Shown here: positions 35,082 through 44,900 of the stretch, piece after piece
Layout of the letters: each line of letters begins with the position of its first letter
How positions within the stretch are numbered: the stretch's first letter is position 1
DNA from: Saccharomonospora piscinae
GTDB lineage: Bacteria; Actinomycetota; Actinomycetes; Mycobacteriales; Pseudonocardiaceae
Direction of reading: 5' to 3'
DNA length: 64,000 nt
Assembly (NCBI RefSeq): GCF_005862235.1
Contig: NZ_VCEK01000001.1
Span: 992,001 to 1,056,000, forward strand
Notes under the pieces: model-generated
The model's database searches: none
What the model was told of the DNA's origin: nothing
Seen by the model: the letters and a program-made list of their open reading frames with translations, nothing else
Made by a program: the position numbers and the translations under genes

Positions 35082-36083
35082 TCAGTAGGCGACGGCCGCC
35101 TCGGCGAACTCCGGAGCCAGGGAGTCGTCACCGGCCGGATACGAGATGCGGCGTGGGTCGCCGTCGGAGGTGTACCGCAGGCCAGGCTCGGCGGCGAGCG
35201 TGTCGAGCCACCGGGCCGAGCCGAACTCGGCCTCCTGCCCGTCGGGCCCCTGCGAGCGGATGCGCGGGACGGCGGCGGCGTCGAAGTCCGTGGTGAACGG
35301 CGAGGGCGCCGGGTTGGCCCCCACGAGCAGGACCGCGGTGTAGTCGTAGCCGTCGCCCCGCAACGCCAGCTCACCCGGTTCGGGGCGCGCCCCGAACGGC
35401 AGCGCGAGCGTCGTCGGCTCGTAGCCCGGCGCCGCGTCGCGGATCAGGCGGTCGCCCTCCGCGATGGCCTCCTGCGCGGTCCCGGGCGCCGCGGTGCCGA
35501 GGTTGACGTGGCCCCGGGTGTGGTTGCCGACCTCGAACCCGTTGCCGGCCAGCCAGCGCAGCGCCCGCCGCCCGTCCTCCCCGCCGCCGAAGGGTGCCTC
35601 GTTGACGTAGACGCTCGCCGTGGCCCGGAAACCGGGGTTGTCCCGTGCGACGTCGCGCAGGATGCCGATGGCCGTGTCGGCAGCGACACCACCCTCGGTC
35701 ATGCGGATCGTGCTCGGATCCCCGTCGTCGAACGTCAGTACCACCGGATGAGTCCCGGCCGGGATGTCCAGCCGCCCCGCCGCCAGCTCGGCGGTGGTGA
35801 CGGGCACGTAGTTCTCGTCGGCGAGGCGTTGCAGCTCGGCCCGGAACCCCTCCGGTGTCCGGTCGTAGACCGACGTGGGCTCGGGCACCAGCCGGTGATA
35901 CATCAGCACCGGCACCACGCCCAGCTCGTTGGCGCCGATCTCAGCCGGGTCCGGGGGCACGGCGGACGTCGGCTCACCGGGCGCGTCCGTCTGCTGTGGA
36001 CTGGCTTCCGGGGTGACGGTGTGGGTGCAGCCCGCCGCGACGGCCGCCGCCGCAGCCAGGACGAGAAAGCGTCGAAAGGCCAT
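35082..36083 (-). CDS. polysaccharide deacetylase family lipoprotein
   Basis: A 333-residue secreted lipoprotein (signal ending VAAGC, Cys19) with a NodB/CE4-like domain. VPVLMYHRLV is the first strand, TFDDGD the catalytic/metal aspartates, and GFEVGNHTRGHVNLG the metal-binding histidines (H-x3-H). LALPFGARPEPGEL is motif 3-like. Such enzymes N-deacetylate cell-wall or extracellular glycans. It is monocistronic and divergent from the DUF4015 glycoside hydrolase gene, so the two may act on the same envelope polymer, which is inference. Confidence 0.87.
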   Translation of the reverse strand: MAFRRFLVLAAAAAVAAGCTHTVTPEASPQQTDAPGEPTSAVPPDPAEIGANELGVVPVLMYHRLVPEPTSVYDRTPEGFRAELQRLADENYVPVTTAELAAGRLDIPAGTHPVVLTFDDGDPSTIRMTEGGVAADTAIGILRDVARDNPGFRATASVYVNEAPFGGGEDGRRALRWLAGNGFEVGNHTRGHVNLGTAAPGTAQEAIAEGDRLIRDAAPGYEPTTLALPFGARPEPGELALRGDGYDYTAVLLVGANPAPSPFTTDFDAAAVPRIRSQGPDGQEAEFGSARWLDTLAAEPGLRYTSDGDPRRISYPAGDDSLAPEFAEAAVAY

Positions 36084-36225
36084 GAGCGGGAAGGTAGACC
36101 AGCGCGCACCCGGCCGCGTCGCGTCTCACTCGACCGGTGATTCCTGGCGGGACGCGCGTCCGCAACGGACACACCGTGGGTAGCCCAGCGCTGTCCACAC
36201 CACGGCCACGGGAGGGATACCGGCG

Positions 36226-37788
36226 ATGCCGAGTGCGCGCATGAATCCGTATTGGATAGTCGGCATCGTGTCGGCGACCGCGGTCACCGCCGCGGTGGCG
36301 ATCCCGCTGAGCATGCCGGATCGCGCCGACGTCGCCGTGCTCGGTCTTCCGGGAGCGGAGGTGTCACCGACCGCGCTGCGCGACGTCGTCATCGCCTCGC
36401 CACGCGGCTACGACGGGCTGTCGGCGGCCCTGAACGGCGAGCCGCTGCCGTTGCGCCGGGACGGCGACCTGGTGCGGCCCGACATCGGCGAACTGCCCGA
36501 AGGTGGTCACACGCTCGTGGTCACCCCGCCACCCGGCCTGTTCGGTGAGGGCGAGCCCGCGCGCGTCCTCTTCCGCGTCGACGCCACCCCTCCGGAGCTG
36601 GACGTGTACCCGCCCGAACCGGTGAAACGGGGCACGGCCGGCGAGATCAGGGGAACAGCGCACGGCGCGGTCACGGTGTCGGCGGGTGACGAACAGGTGC
36701 GGCCGAACGAGGACGGCGAGTTCGCGTTGCCCATCCGAGCGGGCCTGCGCAGCGTCACCGTCACCGCGCGCGACGCGGCGGGCAACACCGCCATCCAGGA
36801 GGTGCCCGTCGCACTGCGCCATCCCGGGATGCGGGCCGTGCATCTGACGGCGAGTGCGTGGGCCAGCCCCACGCTCCGGGAACCGGTGCTGGACCTGGTG
36901 CGCGAGGGCCGCATCGACACGATCCAGCTCGACATCAAGGACGAGAGCGGCCAGATCGGATACGCCTCGCAGGTTCCGATGGCACAGCGGATCGGCGCGA
37001 ACACCGGGCTCTACGACGCCAGGGCCGCGCTGGAGCTCCTGCACTCCGAGGGAATTCACGTGGTGGGCCGGATCGTCGCGTTCCGCGACCCGGTACACGG
37101 CAGGGCGGCCTGGGAGGCCGGCGAGCACGACCAGGTCGTCCAGACCTCCGGCGGCAGCGCCTGGTCCGGTGGTTACGGCGACTACTCCTTCACCAACTTC
37201 GCCGACCCCGAGGTGCGCGAGTACAACATCGCGCTGGCCGAGGAGGCCGCCGAGCTGGGATTCGACGACATCCTCTGGGACTACATCCGCAGGCCGGACG
37301 GTGACGTGTCGCAAATGGTGTTTCCGGGACTCGACACGAGCCCCGAGGAGTCGATCGCGACCTTCCTCGCCGAGTCCAGAGCCGCGATCCACCGTCACGG
37401 CGCGTTCCAGGGCGCCTCGGTGTTCGGGATCGCGGCCAGCCGGCCCACCCAGATCGCGCAGGACATCCCCGCGATGTCGGAGCACGTCGACTACGTGGCA
37501 CCGATGGTCTACCCGTCGCACTGGGGGCCCGGCGAGTACGGGGTCGAGGACCCGGAGAGCCAGCCGTACGACATCACGGCCCGCTCGCTCGCCGAGTTCC
37601 AGGACCTCGCCCGGCAGAACGGGCACTCGAAGGTGATCCCGTGGCTCCAGGCGTTCAGCCTCCGGGTCCCCTACGGCCCCGACGAGGTCCGGGCCCAGAT
37701 CGAGGCGGCCGAGGATCTCGGCATCGACTCGTTCCTGTTGTGGAACGCGGGCTGCCGGTACGACCCGCGCGCACTCGCCCCGACGTGA
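36226..37788 (+). CDS. putative glycoside hydrolase (DUF4015)
   Basis: A 520-residue protein. One N-terminal membrane helix (~residues 8-28) is followed by two Ig-like/beta-rich stretches to ~205 (DATPPELDVYPPEPV ..., VTVTARDAAGNTAIQ). From ~210 there is a TIM-barrel DUF4015 domain with MRAVHLTASAWASP, IQLDIKDESGQIGY, GFDDILWDYIRRPDG (candidate acid/base Asp) and YVAPMVYPSHWGPGEYG. The family is placed among putative glycosyl hydrolases; the substrate is unknown. It is expected to be anchored outside the membrane. Start ATG at 36226; a second in-frame ATG is five codons on. Confidence 0.87.
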   Translation: MPSARMNPYWIVGIVSATAVTAAVAIPLSMPDRADVAVLGLPGAEVSPTALRDVVIASPRGYDGLSAALNGEPLPLRRDGDLVRPDIGELPEGGHTLVVTPPPGLFGEGEPARVLFRVDATPPELDVYPPEPVKRGTAGEIRGTAHGAVTVSAGDEQVRPNEDGEFALPIRAGLRSVTVTARDAAGNTAIQEVPVALRHPGMRAVHLTASAWASPTLREPVLDLVREGRIDTIQLDIKDESGQIGYASQVPMAQRIGANTGLYDARAALELLHSEGIHVVGRIVAFRDPVHGRAAWEAGEHDQVVQTSGGSAWSGGYGDYSFTNFADPEVREYNIALAEEAAELGFDDILWDYIRRPDGDVSQMVFPGLDTSPEESIATFLAESRAAIHRHGAFQGASVFGIAASRPTQIAQDIPAMSEHVDYVAPMVYPSHWGPGEYGVEDPESQPYDITARSLAEFQDLARQNGHSKVIPWLQAFSLRVPYGPDEVRAQIEAAEDLGIDSFLLWNAGCRYDPRALAPT

Positions 37789-37810
37789 AGCCGGACGCGG
37801 CCGTCCCCGC

Positions 37811-38554
37811 TCAGCCGCGCCCCACGAACGGCATGCCGGTCGCGGTGACGGTGAGCGAGAGCACGTTGGCGTGCAGCGGCAGGGCGGCCATGTAGCGCAC
37901 GGCGTCGGCGACGTGCTCGACCTCGAACCCCGGTTCGGGGCGCACGCTGCCGTCGGCCTGCTTCGCGCCGTCGGCGAACCCGGCCGTCATCTCCGTGGCG
38001 GCGTTGCCGATGTCGAGTTGCCCGCAGCCGATGTCGAACTCCCGGCAGTCGAGCAGGATCGACTTGGTCAGACCCGTGACGGCGTGCTTGGTGGCGGCAT
38101 AGGCCACGCTGTCGGGACGGGGCGTGCGCGCGGCGATGGAACCGTTGTTGATGATCCGCCCGCCCCGGGGACGCTGCGCTTTCATCCGCCGCACGGCCTC
38201 CCTGGCGCAGAGGAACATGCCCGTGAGGTTCACGTCGACGGTGGCGCGCCAGTCCTCGACACTCACCGCGTCGATCGGCGCCGCGGGCCCGAACGTGCCC
38301 GCGTTGTTGAACAGCAGGTCCACCCGGTCCCAGTCGGCGACGACCCGGTCGAACAGGGCGGCGACGGCGGCGGGTTCGGTGACGTCGGTGGGCACCACCA
38401 GGGCGTGCCGCGCGTCGGCCGCGGTCTCCCGAAGCGCCGCCTCCCGCCTGCCCGCCAGTGCCACCCGGTAGCCGTCGTCCAGCAGCGCCCTCGCCACGGC
38501 CCGCCCGATGCCCGATCCGGCACCGGTCACCACGGCCACTCGCCCGTCGTCCAT
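37811..38554 (-). CDS. short-chain dehydrogenase/reductase
   Basis: A 247-residue classical SDR with cofactor motif [11 protein letters not shown] (residues 10-20), NNAG near 88, and the active-site triad Ser (NNGSIAA) and Tyr-x3-Lys (YAATK). The substrate is unknown. The Arg following the second strand (AGRREAA) suggests NADP(H). The ATG at 38554 is 58 bp from the vapB start, so both share a short divergent region full of repeats. Confidence 0.9.
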   Translation of the reverse strand: MDDGRVAVVTGAGSGIGRAVARALLDDGYRVALAGRREAALRETAADARHALVVPTDVTEPAAVAALFDRVVADWDRVDLLFNNAGTFGPAAPIDAVSVEDWRATVDVNLTGMFLCAREAVRRMKAQRPRGGRIINNGSIAARTPRPDSVAYAATKHAVTGLTKSILLDCREFDIGCGQLDIGNAATEMTAGFADGAKQADGSVRPEPGFEVEHVADAVRYMAALPLHANVLSLTVTATGMPFVGRG

Positions 38555-38573
38555 CGCGCACCCTCCTGTGTCG

Positions 38574-38609
38574 CATCACACCATCACACTTCCTGATGCT
38601 ATGATGCTA
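38574..38609. promoter_or_regulatory. repeat array and -10 element upstream of vapB
   Basis: Two tandem CATCACAC units (38574-38589) and two tandem TGATGCTA units (38594-38609) face each other; CATCA and TGATG are reverse complements. TATGAT (38600-38605) is a perfect-looking -10 exactly 7 nt before the vapB ATG. The array is a good candidate operator for the ribbon-helix-helix antitoxin. Confidence 0.55.
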
Positions 38610-38612
38610 GCC

Positions 38613-38861
38613 ATGCGTACCACCGTGACACTGGACCCGGACGTGGCCGAACTGGTGAAACGGTTGATGGCCGAGCAGAGCCTGTCCTTCAAGGAAGCGG
38701 TGAACAAGGCGATCCGGTCGGCCCTGGCCCCGCCACCTGCCGAGTTCCGCACGCCCAGCTACGCCATGGGGCCTCCGAGAGTGCCGCTGGACCGGGCGCT
38801 CGAGGTCGCGGCGGAGCTCGAGAACGCCGAGATCCGGCGAGAACTCGGCGTGGGCCGGTGA
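38613..38861 (+). CDS. vapB: ribbon-helix-helix antitoxin (VapB-type)
   Basis: An 82-residue protein whose first ~45 residues form a ribbon-helix-helix DNA-binding fold (MRTTVTLDPDVAELVKRLM, then SLSFKEAVNKAIRSAL). The C-terminal part is flexible, Pro-rich and acidic and would bind the toxin. Its stop overlaps the toxin GTG by four bases, the classic antitoxin-toxin arrangement. It is predicted to be autoregulated through the repeat array just upstream. The start at 38613 suits a leaderless message. Confidence 0.87.
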   Translation: MRTTVTLDPDVAELVKRLMAEQSLSFKEAVNKAIRSALAPPPAEFRTPSYAMGPPRVPLDRALEVAAELENAEIRRELGVGR

Positions 38862-39283
38862 ACCTCGTCGACGCGAACGTCCTGCTCTATGCGGTGAACG
38901 AGGACACCGTGCGGCACCGGACCGCCCGCGAGTGGCTCGACACGAGCCTCGCCGGCTCGGACACCACGGGTTTCGCGTGGCCCGCACTCACCGCGTTCCT
39001 GCGCATCAGCACCCACGCGAGTATCTTCGCGCAGCCGTTGACCCCGGACACCGCGAGCGAGATCGTCGCGAACTGGCTGGCCGCGCCCACCGCTGTCGTG
39101 CTCCACCCGACACCACGCCACCTGGTCGTGTTGCGCGGTCTGCTGGAGACCTCGGGGACGGGCGGCAACCTGGTCGACGACGCACACCTCGCGGCGCTCG
39201 CGCTGGAGCATCGTGCGACCGTCGTGACCTTCGACAGCGACTTCGGCCGCTTCGACGGGGTGCGAGTCCACCAGCTCGGCTGA
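38858..39283 (+). CDS. vapC: PIN-domain toxin (VapC-type ribonuclease)
   Basis: A 141-residue PIN-domain protein with the acidic metal-binding quartet visible: Asp5 (NLVDANVLLY), a Glu (TAREWL or ASEIV region), Asp (LVDDAHLAAL), and Asp (TFDSDFGRF). Family members are Mg2+-dependent RNases cleaving tRNA or rRNA and are neutralised by the cognate VapB. The start is GTG at 38858 in a GTGA overlap. No sign of inactivation is seen. Confidence 0.9.
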   Translation: MNLVDANVLLYAVNEDTVRHRTAREWLDTSLAGSDTTGFAWPALTAFLRISTHASIFAQPLTPDTASEIVANWLAAPTAVVLHPTPRHLVVLRGLLETSGTGGNLVDDAHLAALALEHRATVVTFDSDFGRFDGVRVHQLG

Positions 39284-39284
39284 C

Positions 39285-39881
39285 TCACACCGCGAGCCCG
39301 GCCGCGAACATCCCGGCCATCCCCGCGCTCATCACGACCCGGCATCCGGCGCGGGAGAGCGTGCCGGATGCGGCGGCCGCACCGTCGCGGCGAGCCCGGA
39401 GCGCGCCGCGTGCCGTGACGGCGCCGTCGGCGGCGAAGTACGCGAGCCCCAGCGCGGCGAGAACGGGCACCGCGAACCCCGCCGTCGTGGCCGGGTCCAC
39501 CATCGTGGGCCACACGCGGTGGCCCACGTCGCCGTGCGGCATCGCCGCCAGCATGTACACCATGGCCACCGCGCTGACACCGTGGTGCAGGTCGCAGCGG
39601 CGGCTTCCGCCCCGCACGGGCCGCGCCCGCAGCAGCGACACGGTGAACCAGCAGGCGGTGACCACGAACACCGCCTGCCACCCCGCCACGGGAACCGGGA
39701 AGCCGACCGGTGACACCATCGCCGCCATCGCGACGGTCATGAGCAGGCTCGCGAGGTCGGCCTGCCGTACGCCCGGCCCCAGCTGGCGGTAGTTCAGGGT
39801 GCCCAGCCGCGCCAGGCACGGGTAGGCGAGCGCGAGAAAACAGATCGTCGCAGGCCAGGCCGCCACCACCGGGATCCCCAT
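39285..39881 (-). CDS. DUF5134 domain-containing membrane protein
   Basis: A 198-residue membrane protein with about five hydrophobic segments and the DUF5134 pattern CDLHHGVSAVAMVYMLAAMP (His pair followed by a helix). Function unknown; related proteins occur near copper or lipoprotein genes in actinobacteria. The ATG at 39881 has GAGG about 7 nt upstream; the frame is open 14 codons further. The end is one base from the convergent vapC stop. Confidence 0.8.
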   Translation of the reverse strand: MGIPVVAAWPATICFLALAYPCLARLGTLNYRQLGPGVRQADLASLLMTVAMAAMVSPVGFPVPVAGWQAVFVVTACWFTVSLLRARPVRGGSRRCDLHHGVSAVAMVYMLAAMPHGDVGHRVWPTMVDPATTAGFAVPVLAALGLAYFAADGAVTARGALRARRDGAAAASGTLSRAGCRVVMSAGMAGMFAAGLAV

Positions 39882-40003
39882 GTGCCGCCTCACTTCCGAG
39901 ACGCGAGCGGGAACCGTCGCCACCGCCCACCGGGGTCACGATGACACCCCGCGCCGTGCTCGACCAGCGGTCACCCAGGTGATGTTGCTCCGCAGCCGCC
40001 CGA

Positions 40004-40993
40004 TCAGGCCGTCAGCTTCGGCAGCACCTCGCGGCCGAACACCTCAAGCCACTCGCGCTGGTTGCGGCCCACGTTGTGCACGTAGATGCGGTTGAAGCCC
40101 GCGTCGACGTAGCGTTGCAGCGAGGCGCGGTGCTCGTCCGGGTCGGACGAGACCACCATGCGGCCCTCGAAGTCCTCGCGGCGCACGAGCTTGGCCATCT
40201 GCTCGAAGTCGAACGGCGAGCGGATATCGGCCTTCGGGAACTTCATGCCGCCGTTGGGCCACTGCTCCAGCGCGTTGGCCCACGCCTGCTCGTCGGTTTC
40301 CGCCCAGGACAGGTGTACCTGGAGCAGCTTGGGCATGGTGTCGGGGTCCTTGCCCGCCTTGCGTGCCCCGTTGCCGAAGTTGTCGAGGATGCCGCCCAGC
40401 TTCGACAGCGACGCCCCCGGCGTGATGATTCCGTCGGCCAGCTCGCCGGTCTTACGGGACGTGTACGGGCCCGCGGCGGCGATGTAGACCGGCGGCGGCG
40501 CCTCCGGCATCGTCCACAGCCGGGTGTTGTGCAGCTTGAAGAACTCCCCGCCGTGTTTGACGTCCTTGCCGCTGAACAGCTTGCGGATGACCTCGAGCGC
40601 CTCGAACATGCGGCGCACGCGCTCCGGCGCCTCCGGCCAGTAACCACCGACCACGTGCTCGTTGAGCGCCTCGCCCGACCCGAGCCCGAGCCAGGTGCGG
40701 CCCGGATAGGTCGCCTCCAGGGTCGCCGCGGCCTGCGCCACCACCGCCGGGTGCTGCCGGAACGACGGGCACGTCACTCCGGGCCCCAGATCGCCGGTGG
40801 TGTTCTCGGCGAGCGAGGCGAGCACGCTCCACACGAACGACGCCTCGCCCTGGGCCGGCACCCACGGTTGCATGTGGTCGGCGGCCATCTGGCCGGAGAA
40901 ACCGTTCCGCTCGGCGAGGCGCGCCACCTCGATGGACTCCCTCGGCGAGAACTGTTCCAGCGCCGCCGCGATACCGATCTGCACGTCACTCAC
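40004..40993 (-). CDS. F420-dependent LLM class oxidoreductase (TIGR03557-like)
   Basis: A 329-residue TIM-barrel enzyme of the luciferase-like family, close to F420-dependent glucose-6-phosphate dehydrogenase. It has EQFSPRESIEVARLAERNGF, a DHMQPWVP segment, GPGVTCPSFRQHPAVVAQA, FLG-like WLGLGSGEALNEHVVGG, and VVSSDPDEHRASLQRYVDAGFNRIYVHNVG. The F420-binding segments match Fgd well, but the phosphate-binding residues for glucose-6-phosphate cannot be confirmed here. Start GTG at 40993. It lies 50 bp downstream of a second LLM enzyme on the same strand. Confidence 0.88.
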   Translation of the reverse strand: MSDVQIGIAAALEQFSPRESIEVARLAERNGFSGQMAADHMQPWVPAQGEASFVWSVLASLAENTTGDLGPGVTCPSFRQHPAVVAQAAATLEATYPGRTWLGLGSGEALNEHVVGGYWPEAPERVRRMFEALEVIRKLFSGKDVKHGGEFFKLHNTRLWTMPEAPPPVYIAAAGPYTSRKTGELADGIITPGASLSKLGGILDNFGNGARKAGKDPDTMPKLLQVHLSWAETDEQAWANALEQWPNGGMKFPKADIRSPFDFEQMAKLVRREDFEGRMVVSSDPDEHRASLQRYVDAGFNRIYVHNVGRNQREWLEVFGREVLPKLTA

Positions 40994-41043
40994 GTGTCCA
41001 TCCCCATCTCGTCGCAGTCCGCGATGTGCCTGCCACCGGGAAA

Positions 41044-41877
41044 CTACCCGGAGTGCCGCGCCGCCAACGCGGCCAGTTCGTCGAGCACGGTCAGCGTCTC
41101 GCTCTCCGGCACCGTGGGAAGGTCGAACGCGACCCGCTCGACCCCGGCCTCGGCCCAGCCCGCGAGCCGGTCCTCGGCACGCCCGGCGCCGAAGATCGTC
41201 ACGGGGACGTCGGCGCGGCCCTGCTCGGCGAGCGACCGCAGCACGGCACCGATCTCGGCGGGCTCCGTGTCACCCCTGGGCAGCCAGGCGTCGCCGTACG
41301 CCGCCAGCCTGGCCAGCGCCGCGGGGCTCTCGCCGCCGACGTAGATCGGCGGATGCGGTGAGCTGACCGGCTTGGGCCACGCGTAGACCGGGTCGAAGTC
41401 CACCAGCCTGCCGTGGAACTCGGCCTGTTCCTCCGTCCACAGCGCGCGCAGCGCCTGCAGTTGCTCGTCGAGCAGCGCGCCGCGCGTGCGCGGGTCCGTG
41501 CCGTGGTTGCGCATCTCCTCCCGGTTCCAGCCCACACCGACACCGAGGGCGAACCGGCCGTCCGACACCACGTCGAGGCTGGCCGCCTCGTTGGCGGTGT
41601 GGATCACGTCACGCTGGACGAGCAACGCGACCCCGGTGGCCAGCAGCAGCCGCTCGGTCACCGCCGCCGCCGCGCTCAGCGCCACGAACGGGTCCAGCGT
41701 GCGGTAGTAGTGCCGCGGCAGGTCGCCACCGCCCGGGTACGGCGACTCCCGGCTGACCGGAATGTGGGAGTGCTCGGCGAGGAACAGCGCGTCGAAGCCC
41801 CGTTCCTCGAGAGCACTGGCCAGGCTGGTGGGCCGGATCCCCTCGTCGGTGACGAAGGTCGAGATGCCGAACTTCAT
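41044..41877 (-). CDS. F420-dependent LLM class oxidoreductase (TIGR03619-like)
   Basis: A 277-residue luciferase-like monooxygenase-fold protein. It starts MKFGISTFVTDEGI and has FLAEHSHIPVSRESPYPGG, TLDPFVALSAAAAVTERLLLATGV, GRFALGVGVGWNREEMRNHG and PPIYVGGESPAALARLAAYGDAWLP. These fit the actinobacterial F420-binding TIGR03619 group. The substrate is unknown. The ATG at 41877 is where homology begins. Together with the next LLM gene and the upstream icmF it forms a co-directional trio; the gap to icmF is 40 bp. Confidence 0.87.
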   Translation of the reverse strand: MKFGISTFVTDEGIRPTSLASALEERGFDALFLAEHSHIPVSRESPYPGGGDLPRHYYRTLDPFVALSAAAAVTERLLLATGVALLVQRDVIHTANEAASLDVVSDGRFALGVGVGWNREEMRNHGTDPRTRGALLDEQLQALRALWTEEQAEFHGRLVDFDPVYAWPKPVSSPHPPIYVGGESPAALARLAAYGDAWLPRGDTEPAEIGAVLRSLAEQGRADVPVTIFGAGRAEDRLAGWAEAGVERVAFDLPTVPESETLTVLDELAALAARHSG

Positions 41878-41917
41878 GTTCCCGGGCAACCACGCGCGGT
41901 CGCGATTTGTTCCCCGC

Positions 41918-44900
41918 TCACACGTTCCGGCGATACTGCCCGCCGACCTCGAAGAACGCGTGCGTGATCTGGCCAAGCGAGCACACCCGGGCCGCGTCCA
42001 TGAGCACGGCGAACACGTTCTCGCCGCTCGCGGCGACCTCCCGCAGCCGGGCCAGTGCCCGCTGCGCGTCGTCGTGGTGCCGGTCGTGGAACTCCCCCAG
42101 CCGCCGCAGCTGCGACTGCTTCTCGTCCTCGGTCGCCCTGGCGAGTTCGACCTCCACCTCGTCGTCCTCCGGGTGGGGGTTGCGGAAGGTGTTGACCCCG
42201 ACGACCGGTAGCGACCCGTCGTGCTTGAGCCGCTCGTAGGTCATCGACTCGTCCTGGATCTTGCCGCGCTGGTAGCCGGTCTCCATCGCGCCGAGCACGC
42301 CACCCCGCTCGGTGATCCGCTCGAACTCGGTGAGCACGGCCTCCTCCACCAGGTCGGTGAGCTCGTCGATCACGAACGAACCCTGGAGCGGGTTCTCGTT
42401 CTTCGACACTCCCCACTCCTTGTTGATGATCATCTGGATGGCGAGCGCGCGGCGCACCGAACTCTCGGTGGGGGTCGTGATCGCCTCGTCGTAGGCGTTG
42501 GTGTGCAGCGAGTTGGCGTTGTCGTACAGCGCGCAGAGTGCCTGCAGGGTGGTGCGGATGTCGTTGAAGCTCATCTCCTGCGCGTGCAGCGAACGACCGG
42601 ACGTCTGGATGTGGTACTTGAGCTTCTGCGAACGCTCCCCCGCGCCGTAGCGGTCCCGCATGGCCACGGCCCAGATGCGGCGGGCGACCCGGCCCAGCAC
42701 CGAGTACTCGGCGTCCATCCCGTTGGAGAAGAAGAACGACAGGTTCGGGGCGAAGTCGTCGATGTCCATCCCCCGCGCGAGATAGGACTCGACGTAGGTG
42801 AACCCGTTGGCGAGCGTGAACGCGAGCTGGGTGATGGGGTTGGCCCCGGCCTCGGCGATGTGGTAGCCGGAGATCGAGACCGAGTAGAAGTTGCGGACCC
42901 CGTTCGCGATGAACCACTCCTGGATGTCCGACATCATCCGCAGCGAGAACTCGGTGGAGAAGATGCAGGTGTTCTGCCCCTGGTCCTCCTTGAGGATGTC
43001 CGCCTGCACGGTGCCCCGCACCTGACGCAGCGTCCACGCCCTGATGTCGGCGGCCTCCTGCTCGTCCGGCTCGCGACCGTGCTCGTCCCGGAACGCCGTG
43101 AGCCGCTGGTCGATGGCGGTGTTGAGGAAGAACGCCAGGATCGTCGGCGCCGGGCCGTTGATCGTCATCGACACCGAGGTGGTGGGCGCGGTCAGGTCGA
43201 ACCCGTCGTAGAGCGCCTTCATGTCGTCGAGTGTCGCGATGGACACGCCGGAGGTGCCGACCTTGCCGTAGATGTCGGGCCGGGTGCCGGGGTCCCAGCC
43301 GTACAGCGTGACCGAGTCGAACGCCGTGGACAGCCGCTTGGCCTCCGAGTCGGACGAGAGGTACTTGAAGCGCCGGTTGGTGCGGAACGCGTCTCCCTCG
43401 CCCGCGAACATCCGCGCCGGGTCCTCCCCGTCGCGCTTGAACGGGAACACGCCGGCCGTGAACGGGAAGTAGCCGGGCAGGTGCTCCCGGCGCAGGAACG
43501 ACAGCAGCTCGCCGGACTCGGTGTAGCGCGGCAGCGCCACCCTCGGCACGCGGCTGCCCGACAGCGTGTCGCGCCAGAGCTGCGTGCGGATCTCGCGGTC
43601 GCGCACGGTGAAGACGAGTTCCTCACCGCGGTACGACTCGGCCAGCTCGGCCCAGCGCTCCAGCAGTCCGGTGGTGTCGGCGTCCACGGCCGTCTCGGCC
43701 TTCGCGGCCAGACGGTCGAGGTCGCCGGTGTCGCTGCCCTCGGCCGCCAGTGCCTCCCGGGCCGCGGCCAGCTGCTCGCGCTTGCGGACCGCGGCCACCT
43801 GCTGGCGCGTGTGCTCGTGGTAGCGGCGCACGGTGTCGGCGATGTCGGCGAGGTAGCGCGTGCGGTGACCCGGGATCACCACGCTGGTGTCGGTGGACAC
43901 CTTGCCCGCCACGGGCGGCAGCACGCCGGACGAGACGGACAGCCCGTGGTCGGCGAGCAGGTCGCGCAGGTGCTGGTACAGCGCCGTGACGCCGTCGTCG
44001 TTGAACTTCGCCGCGCTCGTGCCGAACACCGGCATGGCCTCGGGCGAGACGCCGAACTCCTCGCGGTTGCGGATCAGCTGCCGTGCCACGTCTCGCCGCG
44101 CGTCCTCGGCACCGCGCCGCTCGAACTTGTTGATGGCCACCGCGTCGGCGAAGTCGAGCATGTCGATCTTCTCCAGCTGAGACGCGGCGCCGAACTCGGG
44201 CGTCATCACGTACAGCGTGTGGTCGACGTGGTCGACGACTCCCGCGTCGCCCTGCCCGATCCCGGGCGTCTCGACGATCACGAGGTCGTATCCGGCGGCC
44301 TTGCAGGCCAGCACGGCCTCGTCGAGCCCGGTGGGGATCTCGGAGTTCGCCCCCCGGGTCGCCATCGACCGGAAGAACACGCGGTCGCGGTCCAGGCTGT
44401 TCATCCGGATCCGGTCCCCGAGCAGGGCCCCACCACCGCGACGCCGGGTGGGGTCGACGGCGAGCACGGCGATGCGGAGCTTGTCCTCCTGGTCGAGACG
44501 GAACCGGCGGATCAGCTCGTCGGTCAGTGACGACTTGCCCGAGCCACCCGTGCCCGTGATCCCGAGGACGGGCACGGTGCGGGCGGCGGCGGCCTCGGCG
44601 ATGACCTCGTGCCACGACCCGGGCAGCGTGCCCTGCTGCAGCCGGGTCAGGGCACGCGACAGCGTCGGCATGTCCCCCGCGACCAGCGCGTCGGGAGAAC
44701 CGACCTCCTGCGGGGCGAGGTCCGTGTCGCACTCCCGGATCATCAGATTGATCATGCCGGGCAGACCGAGCTCCAGCCCGTCGTCGGGCGAGAACACGCG
44801 CGCGACGCCCCGGGAGTGCAGCAGCTCGATCTCGTCGCGCACGATCACCCCGCCGCCACCGCCGTACACCCGCACGTGGCCCGCGCCGCGCTCCCGCAGC

